From: Calothrix membranacea FACHB-236
GTDB lineage: Bacteria; Cyanobacteriota; Cyanobacteriia; Cyanobacteriales; Nostocaceae
Assembly: GCF_014696315.1 (NCBI RefSeq)
Contig: NZ_JACJPX010000015.1
Location: 1-64,000 of the forward strand
Reading direction: 5' to 3'
DNA length: 64,000 bases
Below, piece after piece: positions 45,274-55,681 of this stretch. The notes under the pieces were generated by a model that saw only the letters and a program-made list of their open reading frames with translations, made no database searches and was not told where the DNA came from. Every line of letters starts with the position of its first letter. The stretch's first letter is position 1. Both the position numbers and the translations under genes were made by a program.

Positions 45274-45480
45274 CTCAGTAAGATTGCTAGAAGATCTCAA
45301 AGCTCGTGAGGTAATTTACAATTACGAAATTTCCGATCCTAAATAGTCCGATTTATACCCCAAAACCTATGTAGTTGCACACCCTGCTATAGAAGTGTTT
45401 GTAGACCTTCAATCAGAATTTCCTGATACCAAAGTGATTTACAAGCCATTGCCAATGAGAATAAACGGTGCCCAGTAAAA
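45274..45480 (+). pseudogene. Possible gene remnant with an in-frame stop
   Basis: One frame reads RLLEDLKAREVIYNYEISDP, a TAG, then YPKTYVVAHPAIEVFVDLQS and FPDTKVIYKPLPM. It reads like real protein but I cannot name the family. The end overlaps the 3' end of the CHAT gene on the other strand, so the last codons may be chance. Confidence 0.3.
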
Positions 45481-48400
45481 AGGGTGACTGAGGTGATGCC
45501 TTACCTGTGGTGATAAATTATCGTTGATGCCTCTTTGCTGACCTATGGTTGCATAGTTTCCAGTAATTAGAGCAATTTGCGCTTGACGCAGAGCTTCGGC
45601 TTTCGTTATCTTTCCTTGTGCTATTTTAGTATAAAAAGCATTCATTAAAGCTTGCGTACCGCCATCATCTACCGACCATAAAGAAGCGATCGCAGCTCTA
45701 GCACCGGTTTGTTGCATTTGGTAGCCAAAACCGAGAATTTCCCTACCGTCGCCTAACCTATCTCCTAATCCAGTTTCACAAGCTGAAAGTACGACTAGAT
45801 CGACATTCGGTAACCGCCAATTTTGGATATCTCGTAGTGTAGCGCGATCGCCATTACCAAATAAAATAAATGATTCTTCTGGTTGTCCATTGGTAAATGC
45901 GGCGTGAGTAGCCAGATGTACGACGGAGTAATCATTCATCTGCAATACAATATCTTGATTGAATTGCTCATCTAAGAGTTTTTTGGTGCGAGGAACAGTT
46001 AGCGCCAGATTTTCTACTTCCACACCTGCAAAGGGTAAGCCAGAGAATTTAAACCGCCGAGTTCCTACCTCAAAGCTATAGTTTCCTTGGGTAAAGGCGG
46101 CTGCTAACACATTTAACTGATTCTGCGGTTTGGTGTTGAGGTCAGTTAAGCTCACAGCAGTGATATTATTAATGCTGAAACGCTCGACTAACCATTGTTG
46201 ACCATCATACAAGGCAGCTAGGGGAATATAACGCAGCTGTCCGTCTGGGGCGTAGATGATGGTTTTAGTTTTAGCTTGAGCTAAATCATTTTCTAGGGGT
46301 TTGATTAGCCAATTATAAAGCTGTTGAGCCGGAACTTTCACCCCGGGGGTACGTTTTGGTAATGCCGAACGAAATTCCGCGATCGCGCGGTTGAGTTCTG
46401 CTTGTTTAACAGCAACGGTGCGGCGCAGTGGCGGTGCATAAGGGGTGACTAAAATCAGTTCTAAGCGATCGCTCAACACCAAAGGATAGATAATCGCAGC
46501 ATCTTGCTGAAGTTTTTTCAGGTTATCCTGTAAGGCTGTAGCAGAGGACTCTAAGTTAAAACCCTGTCCTTGGGTGGTTTGCTGAAGTTGCCCGATCCAT
46601 TCTCGCACTTTAGGGCTTTCGAGGAAAGCGTTAAACTGTTTGGCAATCTCCTGCTGAGTTTTTCTCAATGCGATGATACGCTGGGTTTGGGCTGGTGTGC
46701 GCTTAGTAACTGGAATACTTTCGAGTTGGGCGAGTTCTTTACCTAGTGCGATCGCTTGATCAATTTCTGTCGTCATCCCCTGGCGTATTTGCTGTTCTTG
46801 AGGACGTTCAGCAATACCAGTCGCAGTATTATCACTCCCCCGAACATTGCGGAGATAGTCTTCAATTTCCTGAACTTTGAGTAAATCTAGCACCCGTTGC
46901 GCTTCCAAGACTCGATTTTGTTGCAGCAGGATATCGGCTAGGTGACGATAATCTTGAGCAATAATTTCGGTGTAAGATTGCTGTTGTTCTTTGGAAAGTT
47001 CCCTAATATTTTGGCGAATCGCTTCTCTGGCATTAACTGATTGTTTAAAGAAAATAATTGCTAATTCAGGTTGGTTTTGTTTTTCTAGTAAATAACCGAT
47101 AGTATTCAGAATCTCTCCTTCACCTTCTTTATTGCCAATTGACTGAGCAATTACCAAACTTTGCTGTAAGAAGTTCCAGGCTAATTGATATTCTCCTTGC
47201 TCAAAGTAAACCTTGCCGATAGCGTGGAGAGTTACACCTTCTGAATATCTGGCATTAAATTGTTGGTAAATAGCTAAAGCTGACTGCAAAAAATCTAATG
47301 CTAATTGATATTTTCCTTGCTTGAAGTAAACCAGCCCAATACTATATAATGTCGTTCCTTCTAGATTTTTTTGTTCTTTTTGATCATCAACCTTTTTAAT
47401 AACTGTTAAAGCTTGGCGATGTAAATCCAATGCTAATTCGTACTTTCCTTGCCTGGAGTGAATATTCCCTATAGCATTGATAGCTCTGGCTTCACCCGCA
47501 ATGTCTCCAATACGATTACCGTCGATTTCTAGTAATACGGGTTTTCTGGCAGTTTTTAAGGCTTCTTGATAGGATTTTAAAGCTAGTTCGTATTGTCCTA
47601 GTACCTCATAAATCCGTCCCATATTGAACTCGACTCCTACCCAATGCCCTAAAATTTCGTAGCGAATTGGTAAGGCTTGTTGATAGTAATCTAAAGCTAA
47701 TTTATATTCTCCCAAACTGCTGTAAATTATAGCCATTTGGTTGAGCGTTTTCCATACTGTTTCTTGATGACCAAGTTTTTTGGCAATTTCTAAGACTTGG
47801 CGGAAATTCTCTAAAGCTGCTTGATATTGACCTTGCTGGGAAAATTGACTACCTTGCTGATAGTAAATTCTCCCCATAAAGTTGAGGCTTGATTTTTCTC
47901 CAGATTTATCGCCTATTTCTCTGTAAATAGACAAAGCTTGCTGGTAGTATTCTAATGCTTGCCGATCATCTTTTTGGCGGTCGTAAACTTGTCCTATTTC
48001 ATAGAAAGTCTTCGCAATACCTGCTTTATCTTCTAGCTGTTGATAAACCGATAAAGCTGTCTCTAATGTTTTAATGGCTCTGGCATACTTCTTGTCTCTA
48101 GATTGCCCTCTACCTTCTTTAAATATTTGATCTGCTTTGATTTTTTCTCGTGTTTGAGCAAAGAAAATCACTCCTCCTTCCGGTTTAAAAGTAGTAATTT
48201 GACCAGAATCAAAACGAATTTTTACACTTTCATAATTAACAGCACCACTGAGGGGAAGTTTACTGAGGAGAGTTGCTTTGTTATCAGTCAGTTTCTCAAT
48301 TTCTTGTTTAATCGCCAACCCTTGCTGATAGGACTCTAAAGCTGCTTGATTTTGTCCTGACTTTTCATAAACTAGTCCCATTTGAGTGAGAATTACTGCT

Positions 48401-51189
48401 TCCCAAGGACTGTTTTTTTGTTGGCGGACAATTGCCAAAGCTTGCTGGTAAGATTGCAAGGCAAATTGATATTGTTGTTTGAGATATTCTCCTTGGGAAG
48501 TGTAACTATTTCCCGCCGCAAACAGAACGACTGCTTCACCCTCTAGCCGATTTATTTGCACAATGGGTTTTTTAGTTTCATCTTTGCCAACTTCGGTAAT
48601 CAAAATTGCTTTCTTACCAGTGATTTCTTCCTCACTACGGTTGCTAATTTCTTGTTTAAATGCAACTGCTTGCTGTCGATGTTCCTGCGCCGCTTGAGGT
48701 TGTCCTAGCTTTTCGTAAATTGTGCCAATACTGTTGAGGAGTGCTTCTGGATTTGGCTTTGCATAAGCTATTCTAAACCGACGAAAATATTCTTCTTGCC
48801 CATATCGACGAATCAGATATTCTTCAGAAAAATAGTAGCCTTGATTTTTAGGGTCACGAGCGATCGCCAATGCTTGTTGATAAGCTTGTAAGGCAGCTGG
48901 GTACTGTCCTAAATTTTCGTAAGCCTTGCCAATCTGCGTTAGGAGAATAGGTATTTGACTAGCAATACGGTTACCGCTATTTTCCTTATTAGCAATTGCC
49001 AGAGATTCCTGGTACGCCTGTAAAGCAGCTTGGTGTTGTCCTAGTGCTGCGTAAACTTCCCCTATACTTCTTTTAATTCTCTGTTCCTGCTGATAGTAAG
49101 TTCCCTCTATTGTTAATCTCCGCCAGCGCGATTCTTTACTTTCCTGGCTTTCCATCTCTGCGCGGATCATGTTTAAAGCTTCGCTGTAGGAATTCAATGC
49201 AGCTTGGTGTTGTCCTAGCGCTGCGTAAATATCCCCCATATTCGCGAGGGTGTCTTCTTCCTCATTTTCTGTAAACCCTGCCCATCCAGGCAACCCTGCA
49301 ATTACCTCTAGTTTTTTTTGCCCAAAAGTAGTAAAAGTAGTAGCGATCGCACCTGTTACCTTGTTCTCCTGTATCGTTATCCCTGAGCTATTATTCGCCA
49401 GAGTAGTAATAGGAGTAGTAATCGGTTCTCCCTCTCCTATCTTAATTACACCCTTGGTGATTCCTTCTTCCAACCCCATTCCTTCTGGGTTTTGAAAATT
49501 AACATCGGTGCCATAAGCTACTCGAATAGTATGGGGTATTGGCTGTTTTGCTGCACGTTCATCTACTTCTCTTCTAATTGCCAAGCTTTGCTTGTAACTA
49601 TCTAAAGCTGCGGGAAATTGTGCCAAAGTTTCATAAATTGTCCCCATTTGATTGAGAATTACCCATTCCCAAGGGCGATTCTGTTGTTGGCGAACAATTG
49701 CCAAGGCTTGCTGATAAGATTCTAAGGCGGCTTGGTATCGTCGGTTATTTGCATGAGCTTCGCCATTTCTGTAATGGATTAGTGCTTCTCCATCCAGCAG
49801 AGTGATCAAAGTCGGTCTTTTTTTGGGCGTGCTGTAGGTAACAAGAGTTGCCACTTTGACAATCTCTGTGGGAAAATTCACACCCATACCCATTTCCTGC
49901 CTAATCGTCAAAGCTTGCTCTTGATATTCCTGAGCGGTTTGAGGATAGCCCAGGCTACTGTAGATAGAGCCAATACTATCGAGGATTTTTTCTTCGAGAA
50001 AGCGATCGCCTATCTGTCGCGCTATCGGTAAAGCTTGTTTATAATACTCCAGAGCAGTTTCCGGACGTTTACGCCCTTTATTGTTGTAAACAAACCCCAT
50101 TCTATAGAGAATTTTAGCTTGCAAAGGGCGATCGCTAATCTCACGGGTAATGGCTAAAGCTTGCTCATACAAATCCAGTGAAATCGGTCTAGATTCCCTT
50201 TGCGGATCGAATCCCCAGTTGTAATCTTTGCCCAGATTGAAGATAACAGCTGCTTCCCCAGAGTGGTTACCCACTTCACGCATCTTAACTAAGGCTTGCT
50301 CGTAAAATTTTAGGGCTTCTTCCTGCTTATTTAAAGCACCGTAACTCATGCCAATACCGTTAAGACTCCAGCCAACGCCCCCACGGTTGCCAACAGATCC
50401 CATAATAGCTAATGCTTGCTGGTAATACTTAAGAACATCGTTATACGATTTGATTTCTTCCGGCTTCTTAATTGCCTGGTAGTACAGCTTTAATTGGATA
50501 TAACTCAAGTAAGTATTTCCCAATCCAATTAAGGTTAGAGCTTCCCCTGCTCTATCTTTCACCTCGCGCCGCATTAATAAAGCTTGCTCATAGAATTTCA
50601 GGGCATTTTCATACTTTCCTTGGGTTTCGTAAACTGCGGCAATATCATGCAAAGATGCAGCTTCTTCAGCACGGTTGCCCAATTCACGTATAATCGCCAA
50701 AGCTTGTTCGTGATACTTCAGCGCAGTTTGAGTTTCACCCTGATGGCGATTAACTTCCCCCAGATGATTGAGCGCTAATGCTTCCCCTAAGCGATGTTTT
50801 TGGTTGCGGAAAATAGTTAAAGCTGACTGCAAACTTTCTTGGGCTTTTTGATATTGACTCAGCCTGGTGTAAACTTCTCCTAGCTTGTTGAGGGTTTCGG
50901 CTACACGAGTATTATCTCCAATTGCCCGATAAATATTTAATGCTTGTTGAAAAGACTGTAATGCATCTGGGAATTGGCTAGTCTCAAGCTGTTTATTCCC
51001 TTGCTCGAAAAATTTCTCTGCTTTAGCTTTGGAGGGATTTGGGGTTTGAGCTAATACTTGGCGATTTACTGCTAATTGCTCTTTTAAAACTTGTTCTTGA
51101 GCAACACAAAAGCTTACCAATCCATTACCAATTGCAAAGGTGGTTAAGAAAGTAGCAAGCGTAATTAGCTGAACTCTTTGGAATGGCAT
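45439..51189 (-). CDS. Giant exported TPR-CHAT protein
   Basis: A 1916-residue protein with an N-terminal signal (LITLATFLTTFAIGNGLVSF), about twenty-five tetratricopeptide repeats built on ALxxYQQALAIxR and broken by several linkers, a helical segment, and a C-terminal CHAT caspase-like protease domain (about the last 330 residues). The catalytic dyad is visible as His in VVHLATHAAF and Cys in VVLSACETGLGD; GARAAIASLWSVDD and the C-terminal HPFYWAPFILIGNG complete the domain. TPR-CHAT proteins are frequent in filamentous cyanobacteria; functions are mostly unknown, although some CHAT proteases act in programmed death or defence. Substrate unknown. Confidence 0.9.
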   Translation of the reverse strand: MPFQRVQLITLATFLTTFAIGNGLVSFCVAQEQVLKEQLAVNRQVLAQTPNPSKAKAEKFFEQGNKQLETSQFPDALQSFQQALNIYRAIGDNTRVAETLNKLGEVYTRLSQYQKAQESLQSALTIFRNQKHRLGEALALNHLGEVNRHQGETQTALKYHEQALAIIRELGNRAEEAASLHDIAAVYETQGKYENALKFYEQALLMRREVKDRAGEALTLIGLGNTYLSYIQLKLYYQAIKKPEEIKSYNDVLKYYQQALAIMGSVGNRGGVGWSLNGIGMSYGALNKQEEALKFYEQALVKMREVGNHSGEAAVIFNLGKDYNWGFDPQRESRPISLDLYEQALAITREISDRPLQAKILYRMGFVYNNKGRKRPETALEYYKQALPIARQIGDRFLEEKILDSIGSIYSSLGYPQTAQEYQEQALTIRQEMGMGVNFPTEIVKVATLVTYSTPKKRPTLITLLDGEALIHYRNGEAHANNRRYQAALESYQQALAIVRQQQNRPWEWVILNQMGTIYETLAQFPAALDSYKQSLAIRREVDERAAKQPIPHTIRVAYGTDVNFQNPEGMGLEEGITKGVIKIGEGEPITTPITTLANNSSGITIQENKVTGAIATTFTTFGQKKLEVIAGLPGWAGFTENEEEDTLANMGDIYAALGQHQAALNSYSEALNMIRAEMESQESKESRWRRLTIEGTYYQQEQRIKRSIGEVYAALGQHQAALQAYQESLAIANKENSGNRIASQIPILLTQIGKAYENLGQYPAALQAYQQALAIARDPKNQGYYFSEEYLIRRYGQEEYFRRFRIAYAKPNPEALLNSIGTIYEKLGQPQAAQEHRQQAVAFKQEISNRSEEEITGKKAILITEVGKDETKKPIVQINRLEGEAVVLFAAGNSYTSQGEYLKQQYQFALQSYQQALAIVRQQKNSPWEAVILTQMGLVYEKSGQNQAALESYQQGLAIKQEIEKLTDNKATLLSKLPLSGAVNYESVKIRFDSGQITTFKPEGGVIFFAQTREKIKADQIFKEGRGQSRDKKYARAIKTLETALSVYQQLEDKAGIAKTFYEIGQVYDRQKDDRQALEYYQQALSIYREIGDKSGEKSSLNFMGRIYYQQGSQFSQQGQYQAALENFRQVLEIAKKLGHQETVWKTLNQMAIIYSSLGEYKLALDYYQQALPIRYEILGHWVGVEFNMGRIYEVLGQYELALKSYQEALKTARKPVLLEIDGNRIGDIAGEARAINAIGNIHSRQGKYELALDLHRQALTVIKKVDDQKEQKNLEGTTLYSIGLVYFKQGKYQLALDFLQSALAIYQQFNARYSEGVTLHAIGKVYFEQGEYQLAWNFLQQSLVIAQSIGNKEGEGEILNTIGYLLEKQNQPELAIIFFKQSVNAREAIRQNIRELSKEQQQSYTEIIAQDYRHLADILLQQNRVLEAQRVLDLLKVQEIEDYLRNVRGSDNTATGIAERPQEQQIRQGMTTEIDQAIALGKELAQLESIPVTKRTPAQTQRIIALRKTQQEIAKQFNAFLESPKVREWIGQLQQTTQGQGFNLESSATALQDNLKKLQQDAAIIYPLVLSDRLELILVTPYAPPLRRTVAVKQAELNRAIAEFRSALPKRTPGVKVPAQQLYNWLIKPLENDLAQAKTKTIIYAPDGQLRYIPLAALYDGQQWLVERFSINNITAVSLTDLNTKPQNQLNVLAAAFTQGNYSFEVGTRRFKFSGLPFAGVEVENLALTVPRTKKLLDEQFNQDIVLQMNDYSVVHLATHAAFTNGQPEESFILFGNGDRATLRDIQNWRLPNVDLVVLSACETGLGDRLGDGREILGFGYQMQQTGARAAIASLWSVDDGGTQALMNAFYTKIAQGKITKAEALRQAQIALITGNYATIGQQRGINDNLSPQVRHHLSHPFYWAPFILIGNGL

Positions 51190-51854
51190 CTAAAAACTAC
51201 CCATTTTTTTGCAGCAGAAATTTATTTTTCTGTTAACATTAGCTAGAAATGCCCCTGTTTTAATGTTCTAAAACTTCCTTGAGTTTTGAATCAATGTTAG
51301 GTTAACATTGCCTTTCAAATTACACTGAGAAAAGTTCAATCTAGATACATAATTTTACATAAGTAATTATAGCGATCGCTAAATAATAAAACTTCAGGAC
51401 TGACGCAACTTGCACAGTGATCCTCTGGCATAAGAGTCAAGGGGAGCCAGCGCCGTGGGCGGGTTTCCCGACTTGAGGCGACTGGCGTTCAAAAATTGAG
51501 GTTTTTTGGATTCTTGACATTTGAACGCCAGTTCACTCAACGGAGGGAACCTCCGCACGTGACTGGCTCCCCTAGACAAACCTCAACGAAAAGTTTTTTT
51601 GGTTGAGAAAGAATTCGCTAGAAGCGAATCAGAGTAAGAGTTTGAATGAATATTCTGGTGCATTCAAGCATTTCTTGTATGGAGTTAAGTGCATAAATTC
51701 ATAAAGACTACCCCATTTACTTAAATGAAAGAGATAAAACCCCGGTACCGTTCTCAATCTGTGAGCAAGGAGCCAAAACAAGTTGGTCATAGACTTTTTT
51801 AGAACATCACTTATCGCTTTCAATTTAATGAATTAAAAATACAGGTGATTAATT
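51190..51854. other. Spacer with a large nested inverted repeat
   Basis: No coding frame is convincing. The main structure is the nested inverted repeat at 51441-51572. The left part (51190-51400) is AT-rich and holds the promoter of the TPR-CHAT gene; the right part leads to the serine hydrolase gene. Confidence 0.5.
51441..51572. repeat. Nested inverted repeat, 132 bp
   Basis: The outer arms GGGGAGCCAG (51441-51450) and CTGGCTCCCC (51563-51572) are perfect. The inner arms ACTGGCGTTCAAA (51481-51493) and TTTGAACGCCAGT (51520-51532) are also perfect, with a 26-base loop. GC content is well above the surroundings. It could be a small non-autonomous element or a structured RNA. Confidence 0.8.
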
Positions 51855-53780
51855 ATGAATACACTGCAGTCTATAGGCAAAGGCTGGCAAGAACTTGAGG
51901 AAAAAGTCGATAGTTTTGTAGAAGCCTTAATTACGAAAAATAATTTACCTGGAATGACTATTGCTGTTACCAAACAAGGGAGACTTCTGCTCTCGAAAGG
52001 CTACGGTTATGCGCTTGTAGAAGGAACAAGAAAGTTACCGATGAAACCTTGCCTTCGCAGTAGAATCGGCAGTGTAACCAAGGCTGTCGTCACCGGGCCA
52101 TCGGCCTTCCAGTTGATGAAATCCAAAAACATCGATCCCAAGTCAACTAAGCTTTATGGCCCGAAAGGATTATTTGGTGGCATTTTTGATGCAGACATCG
52201 ATATTGGCATCAAAGCTCATGCTCCCAAATCAGCCAAATGGAAGGAATGGTACGAAAAAATTACTATTCAAAATCTGCTAGATCATAGAGCTGGTTTTAG
52301 CAGAAGCGGGGATGTGGAAGGTGCGGCTAAGATGTTTGATGTGCCGCAAGATCAGCTGACCTATGAACAAGCACATCGTCACTTTCTGCGTACCCGTGAA
52401 CTGCTTTATGAGCCTGGAACAACTCCCCCTGATGGTCTAGATCCATACTCTAATCATGGCTTTGGCTTGTGGACTTTGCTCATAGAGAAGATATCGGGGA
52501 AATCCTATTTGGACTATGTTCGAGAAGACTTTCTCCAGCCGATGAAACTACACAATTCTGTGCAGCCAGAAAGAGCAAATCCAGATTCCTGTGATGCTTG
52601 GAATCATCAATACGATGCTGACCAAAAGCTGGAAGTATTTCCCTTTGAGGAACATGGTCTAGGCTTGGCTGCTGGGGGATTTAGAGCCTCGGCGCAGGAT
52701 CTTCTTCGCTTGACGGCCTTACTCGATAAAAAGTACACCACAGCAGAGCTTGATAGCATGGGTTGGGGTAAGACATCAAAGGGCAAACTACAACACAACG
52801 GTTTGATTGGCGGTGGAACGGCGTTTGTGGCGATGTTCCCTAATGGCTATATATCTAGTACCAATGTGGATCTGAGCGAGGTTCACGTTGCCGTTGTTAC
52901 CAATATCCGCACCAGCACTGGCGATTTAAGCAATCTGGCAGACAAAATCGTCCTCGCAGTACCTGTTTCTGATGTACCTGCAACCTTCGATTTGTGGAAA
53001 CAGCCCAATTCCAAATGTTCCTGCGAATACGTTCGACTTGGGGTAGCAGCAAACCAGTATCAGCAGGTTTTTAACGAAGCCACTAAATCAGGCTATCGGC
53101 TCGAATGGATTGATGGTTATACCGATGACGGAAAAGTATACTTCAATGTGATCTTCCGCACCAACGACCCTGCGATCGCTTGGGTAAGTCATCACAACAT
53201 GACAGGTACGACCTATCAACAAAATTCCGACAAGTACCGCGATCAGGGTTTTTCGTTGGCACACGTGGATTCTTACGGGGTCGGTAATGAAGTCCGTTAT
53301 GCGGCTATCTGGACTAAATCAGGTGAGGCTTTTACCGCTTATCACGGCAAGACCCCAGCCGATCATCAGCAAGCATTCGATTCACTAACCAGCAATGGAT
53401 GGAGACCCAAGGTCATATCCGTAGCTTCAGTGCAAGGTAAACTGTTTTATACTGCTCTGTATACTAAGACAGCGATCGGCAACTTTGAAGCCCGCTCATT
53501 TCTCACCCCCGCAGAATACCAGACCAAATTTGATGACAACAGTACTAACGGGCGATATCTCCACTACCTGAACACCTATGTTCACGAAGGGAAACTCCGC
53601 TTCAGTGCCATTTGGGCTTCTCTACCCAAAGTGTCCGGTTTTAAAGCCAACCACGGACTAACTGATAGTAAATTCCAAAGTATTTGGGAAGATATGCTCA
53701 GTGCCGGTTTGAGTACACAGGCGATCGCTGGCTATGAAGATGCTGGCAATGTCAGATTTGCTGCCTACTGGACTAAGTAG
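51855..53780 (+). CDS. Serine hydrolase (class C beta-lactamase fold) with C-terminal repeats
   Basis: A 641-residue protein. The N-terminal domain (about 1-365) has the penicillin-binding/class C signature: S73-V-T-K76, Y198-S-N200 and H314-N-G316. The C-terminal part (about 385-641) holds five repeats of about 50 residues (for example YRLEWIDGYTDDGKVYFNVI, GFSLAHVDSYG, VRFAAYWTK), resembling the bacterial tandem repeat seen in polyglycine hydrolases. Members are peptidases or esterases rather than true lactamases. No signal peptide is visible, which is odd for this class. It has a long 5' spacer and is convergent with the ABC exporter gene. Confidence 0.85.
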   Translation: MNTLQSIGKGWQELEEKVDSFVEALITKNNLPGMTIAVTKQGRLLLSKGYGYALVEGTRKLPMKPCLRSRIGSVTKAVVTGPSAFQLMKSKNIDPKSTKLYGPKGLFGGIFDADIDIGIKAHAPKSAKWKEWYEKITIQNLLDHRAGFSRSGDVEGAAKMFDVPQDQLTYEQAHRHFLRTRELLYEPGTTPPDGLDPYSNHGFGLWTLLIEKISGKSYLDYVREDFLQPMKLHNSVQPERANPDSCDAWNHQYDADQKLEVFPFEEHGLGLAAGGFRASAQDLLRLTALLDKKYTTAELDSMGWGKTSKGKLQHNGLIGGGTAFVAMFPNGYISSTNVDLSEVHVAVVTNIRTSTGDLSNLADKIVLAVPVSDVPATFDLWKQPNSKCSCEYVRLGVAANQYQQVFNEATKSGYRLEWIDGYTDDGKVYFNVIFRTNDPAIAWVSHHNMTGTTYQQNSDKYRDQGFSLAHVDSYGVGNEVRYAAIWTKSGEAFTAYHGKTPADHQQAFDSLTSNGWRPKVISVASVQGKLFYTALYTKTAIGNFEARSFLTPAEYQTKFDDNSTNGRYLHYLNTYVHEGKLRFSAIWASLPKVSGFKANHGLTDSKFQSIWEDMLSAGLSTQAIAGYEDAGNVRFAAYWTK

Positions 53781-53890
53781 ATAATTCAAGTTCTTGCGAT
53801 CGCTTGTTAGGAATCCAAGCGATCGCTAATCTCGTGATGCTTGCTCCCTGCTCCCCTGCTTTTTCAAGTCAGCCGCAAGGGCAAAACAAC

Positions 53891-55681
53891 CTAAATCCCA
53901 GACTGTACACGCCACAGGCTCGTATAAATTCCATCAAGGGCGATTAATTCTTTATGTGTACCCTGCTCTACAATTTGACCCCGATCTATCACATATATGC
54001 AATGACTATGGCGAATTGTCGAAAGTCGGTGAGCGATCGCAATTGTTGTCCGATTGACTGTAATCTTTTCTAAAGAACGTTGAATTGCTGCTTCCGTTTC
54101 ATTATCTACCGCAGATGTCGCCTCATCTAAAATCAAAATTGGCGGATTTTTCAAAACTGCTCTAGCGATCGCAATCCGTTGGCGTTGTCCCCCAGATAAC
54201 TTTTGACCTCGTTCCCCAACTATCGTTTCATAACCTTGGGGAAGCTGCATAATAAAATCATGGGCTTCAGCTACTTTTGCTGCATCAATAATGGCTGCAT
54301 CAGTCGCATCAAAAGTACCGTAGGCAATATTTTCTGCCACCGTACCATGAAATAAAAACACATCTTGACTAACTAAGCCAATACTATGACGCAAATCATA
54401 CAAATTTAACTTTTGAATATCAACTCCATCAATTGTAATTGCACCACTAGAAACATCATAAAAACGCAATAATAATTTCACTAAAGTGCTTTTACCCGAA
54501 CCCGTCGAGCCAACAATAGCAATAGTTGTTCCAGCAGGAATATGTAACGATAAATTCTTAACTATGGCTGCACTGTTACGATAGTTAAAAGTAACATTTT
54601 TAAATTCAACTTCACCCCGCACTTGTTCCACTACTAAAGGCACATCTCCCGTAGTAATTTGGATAGGAGTATCTAACAAATCCATCACCCGCCGAGTAGA
54701 AGCCATTGCTCTTTGATAGTGGTCAAAAGTTTCCCCTAAAAACACCAATGGCCACAATAATCTTTGCACAAGCACCAGTAAAACACTGTAATTACCTATA
54801 GATATTTTTCCTGCGTATGCAGCCATTCCCCCCAAAAATAATAAAGCCGTAAACCCTGCTAAAACCAACATTCTGATTAAGGGAACAAAAGCCGCGGAAA
54901 GTTTAATTGCTTTGGTATTACTTTTTCTATAGGCTTCACTTTCTTCCGCTAATCTGGCATTTTCATAATTTTCTGCTGTGAAACTTTTAATTGTGGTAAT
55001 TCCACTAATATTATTAGCCAGCCTTGAGTTGAGAAAACTAACTTTTTCTCTAACATCAGCATAACGGGGTTCAAGACGTTTTTGATATACCAATGAACCC
55101 CAAAGAATAAAAGGCATAGGTAACATTGCTGCCAGAGTAATGTTAACTGGCAAAATAAAAAATGCACCAATCATCAAAATTATCAAGGAAGTTGTCACTT
55201 GAATAACTTCATTTGCGCCCCCATTTAAAAAGTCTTCAAGTTGGTTAATGTCATCGCTGAGAATTGACATCAAACCACCTGTACTGCTGTCCTCAAAATA
55301 AGCTGATTCTAATTGTTGTAAATGATTGTAAGCATCTAAGCGTAAATTATGCTGGATATTTTGCGCCACATTGCGCCAAAGGCGATCGTAAGCATACTGA
55401 GAAAGGGATTCAAATACCCAAATAATAACAGTGATTAACGACAGTAGAGCAAATTGCCATACTACTTCTTTAATACCAAACTGAGCAATAACAGAATTTT
55501 GTTGTTGGACTAATATATCTACAGCAATACCAACTAACCAAGGTGGTGCTATATCTAAAATAGTATTAATTACAGAATAGGTAGATGCTTGATAAATTTG
55601 CCCACGATATTTGTGTCCATAGTTAAGTAACCGTTGAAGTGGAGAGCTTTTGTGAGATGAAAAAGAAAGTTCTACTGTCAT
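53891..55681 (-). CDS. ABC exporter, fused permease and ATPase
   Basis: A 596-residue half-transporter, presumably a homodimer. Six membrane helices lie in residues 30-330; the ATPase has Walker A GSTGSGKST, Q-loop GLVSQDVFLF, signature LSGGQRQRIAIARA, Walker B ILILDEATS and His in IAIAHRLSTIRH. It belongs to the MsbA/multidrug/lipid group; the substrate is not readable. The start is supported by the family N-terminus. No accessory or outer-membrane partner lies next to it. Confidence 0.88.
   Translation of the reverse strand: MTVELSFSSHKSSPLQRLLNYGHKYRGQIYQASTYSVINTILDIAPPWLVGIAVDILVQQQNSVIAQFGIKEVVWQFALLSLITVIIWVFESLSQYAYDRLWRNVAQNIQHNLRLDAYNHLQQLESAYFEDSSTGGLMSILSDDINQLEDFLNGGANEVIQVTTSLIILMIGAFFILPVNITLAAMLPMPFILWGSLVYQKRLEPRYADVREKVSFLNSRLANNISGITTIKSFTAENYENARLAEESEAYRKSNTKAIKLSAAFVPLIRMLVLAGFTALLFLGGMAAYAGKISIGNYSVLLVLVQRLLWPLVFLGETFDHYQRAMASTRRVMDLLDTPIQITTGDVPLVVEQVRGEVEFKNVTFNYRNSAAIVKNLSLHIPAGTTIAIVGSTGSGKSTLVKLLLRFYDVSSGAITIDGVDIQKLNLYDLRHSIGLVSQDVFLFHGTVAENIAYGTFDATDAAIIDAAKVAEAHDFIMQLPQGYETIVGERGQKLSGGQRQRIAIARAVLKNPPILILDEATSAVDNETEAAIQRSLEKITVNRTTIAIAHRLSTIRHSHCIYVIDRGQIVEQGTHKELIALDGIYTSLWRVQSGI

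Noticed and set aside
51629-51823. 64-codon minus-strand frame near the serine hydrolase gene
   Set aside because: No recognisable features and no ribosome binding site; it lies in the promoter region of the hydrolase gene.
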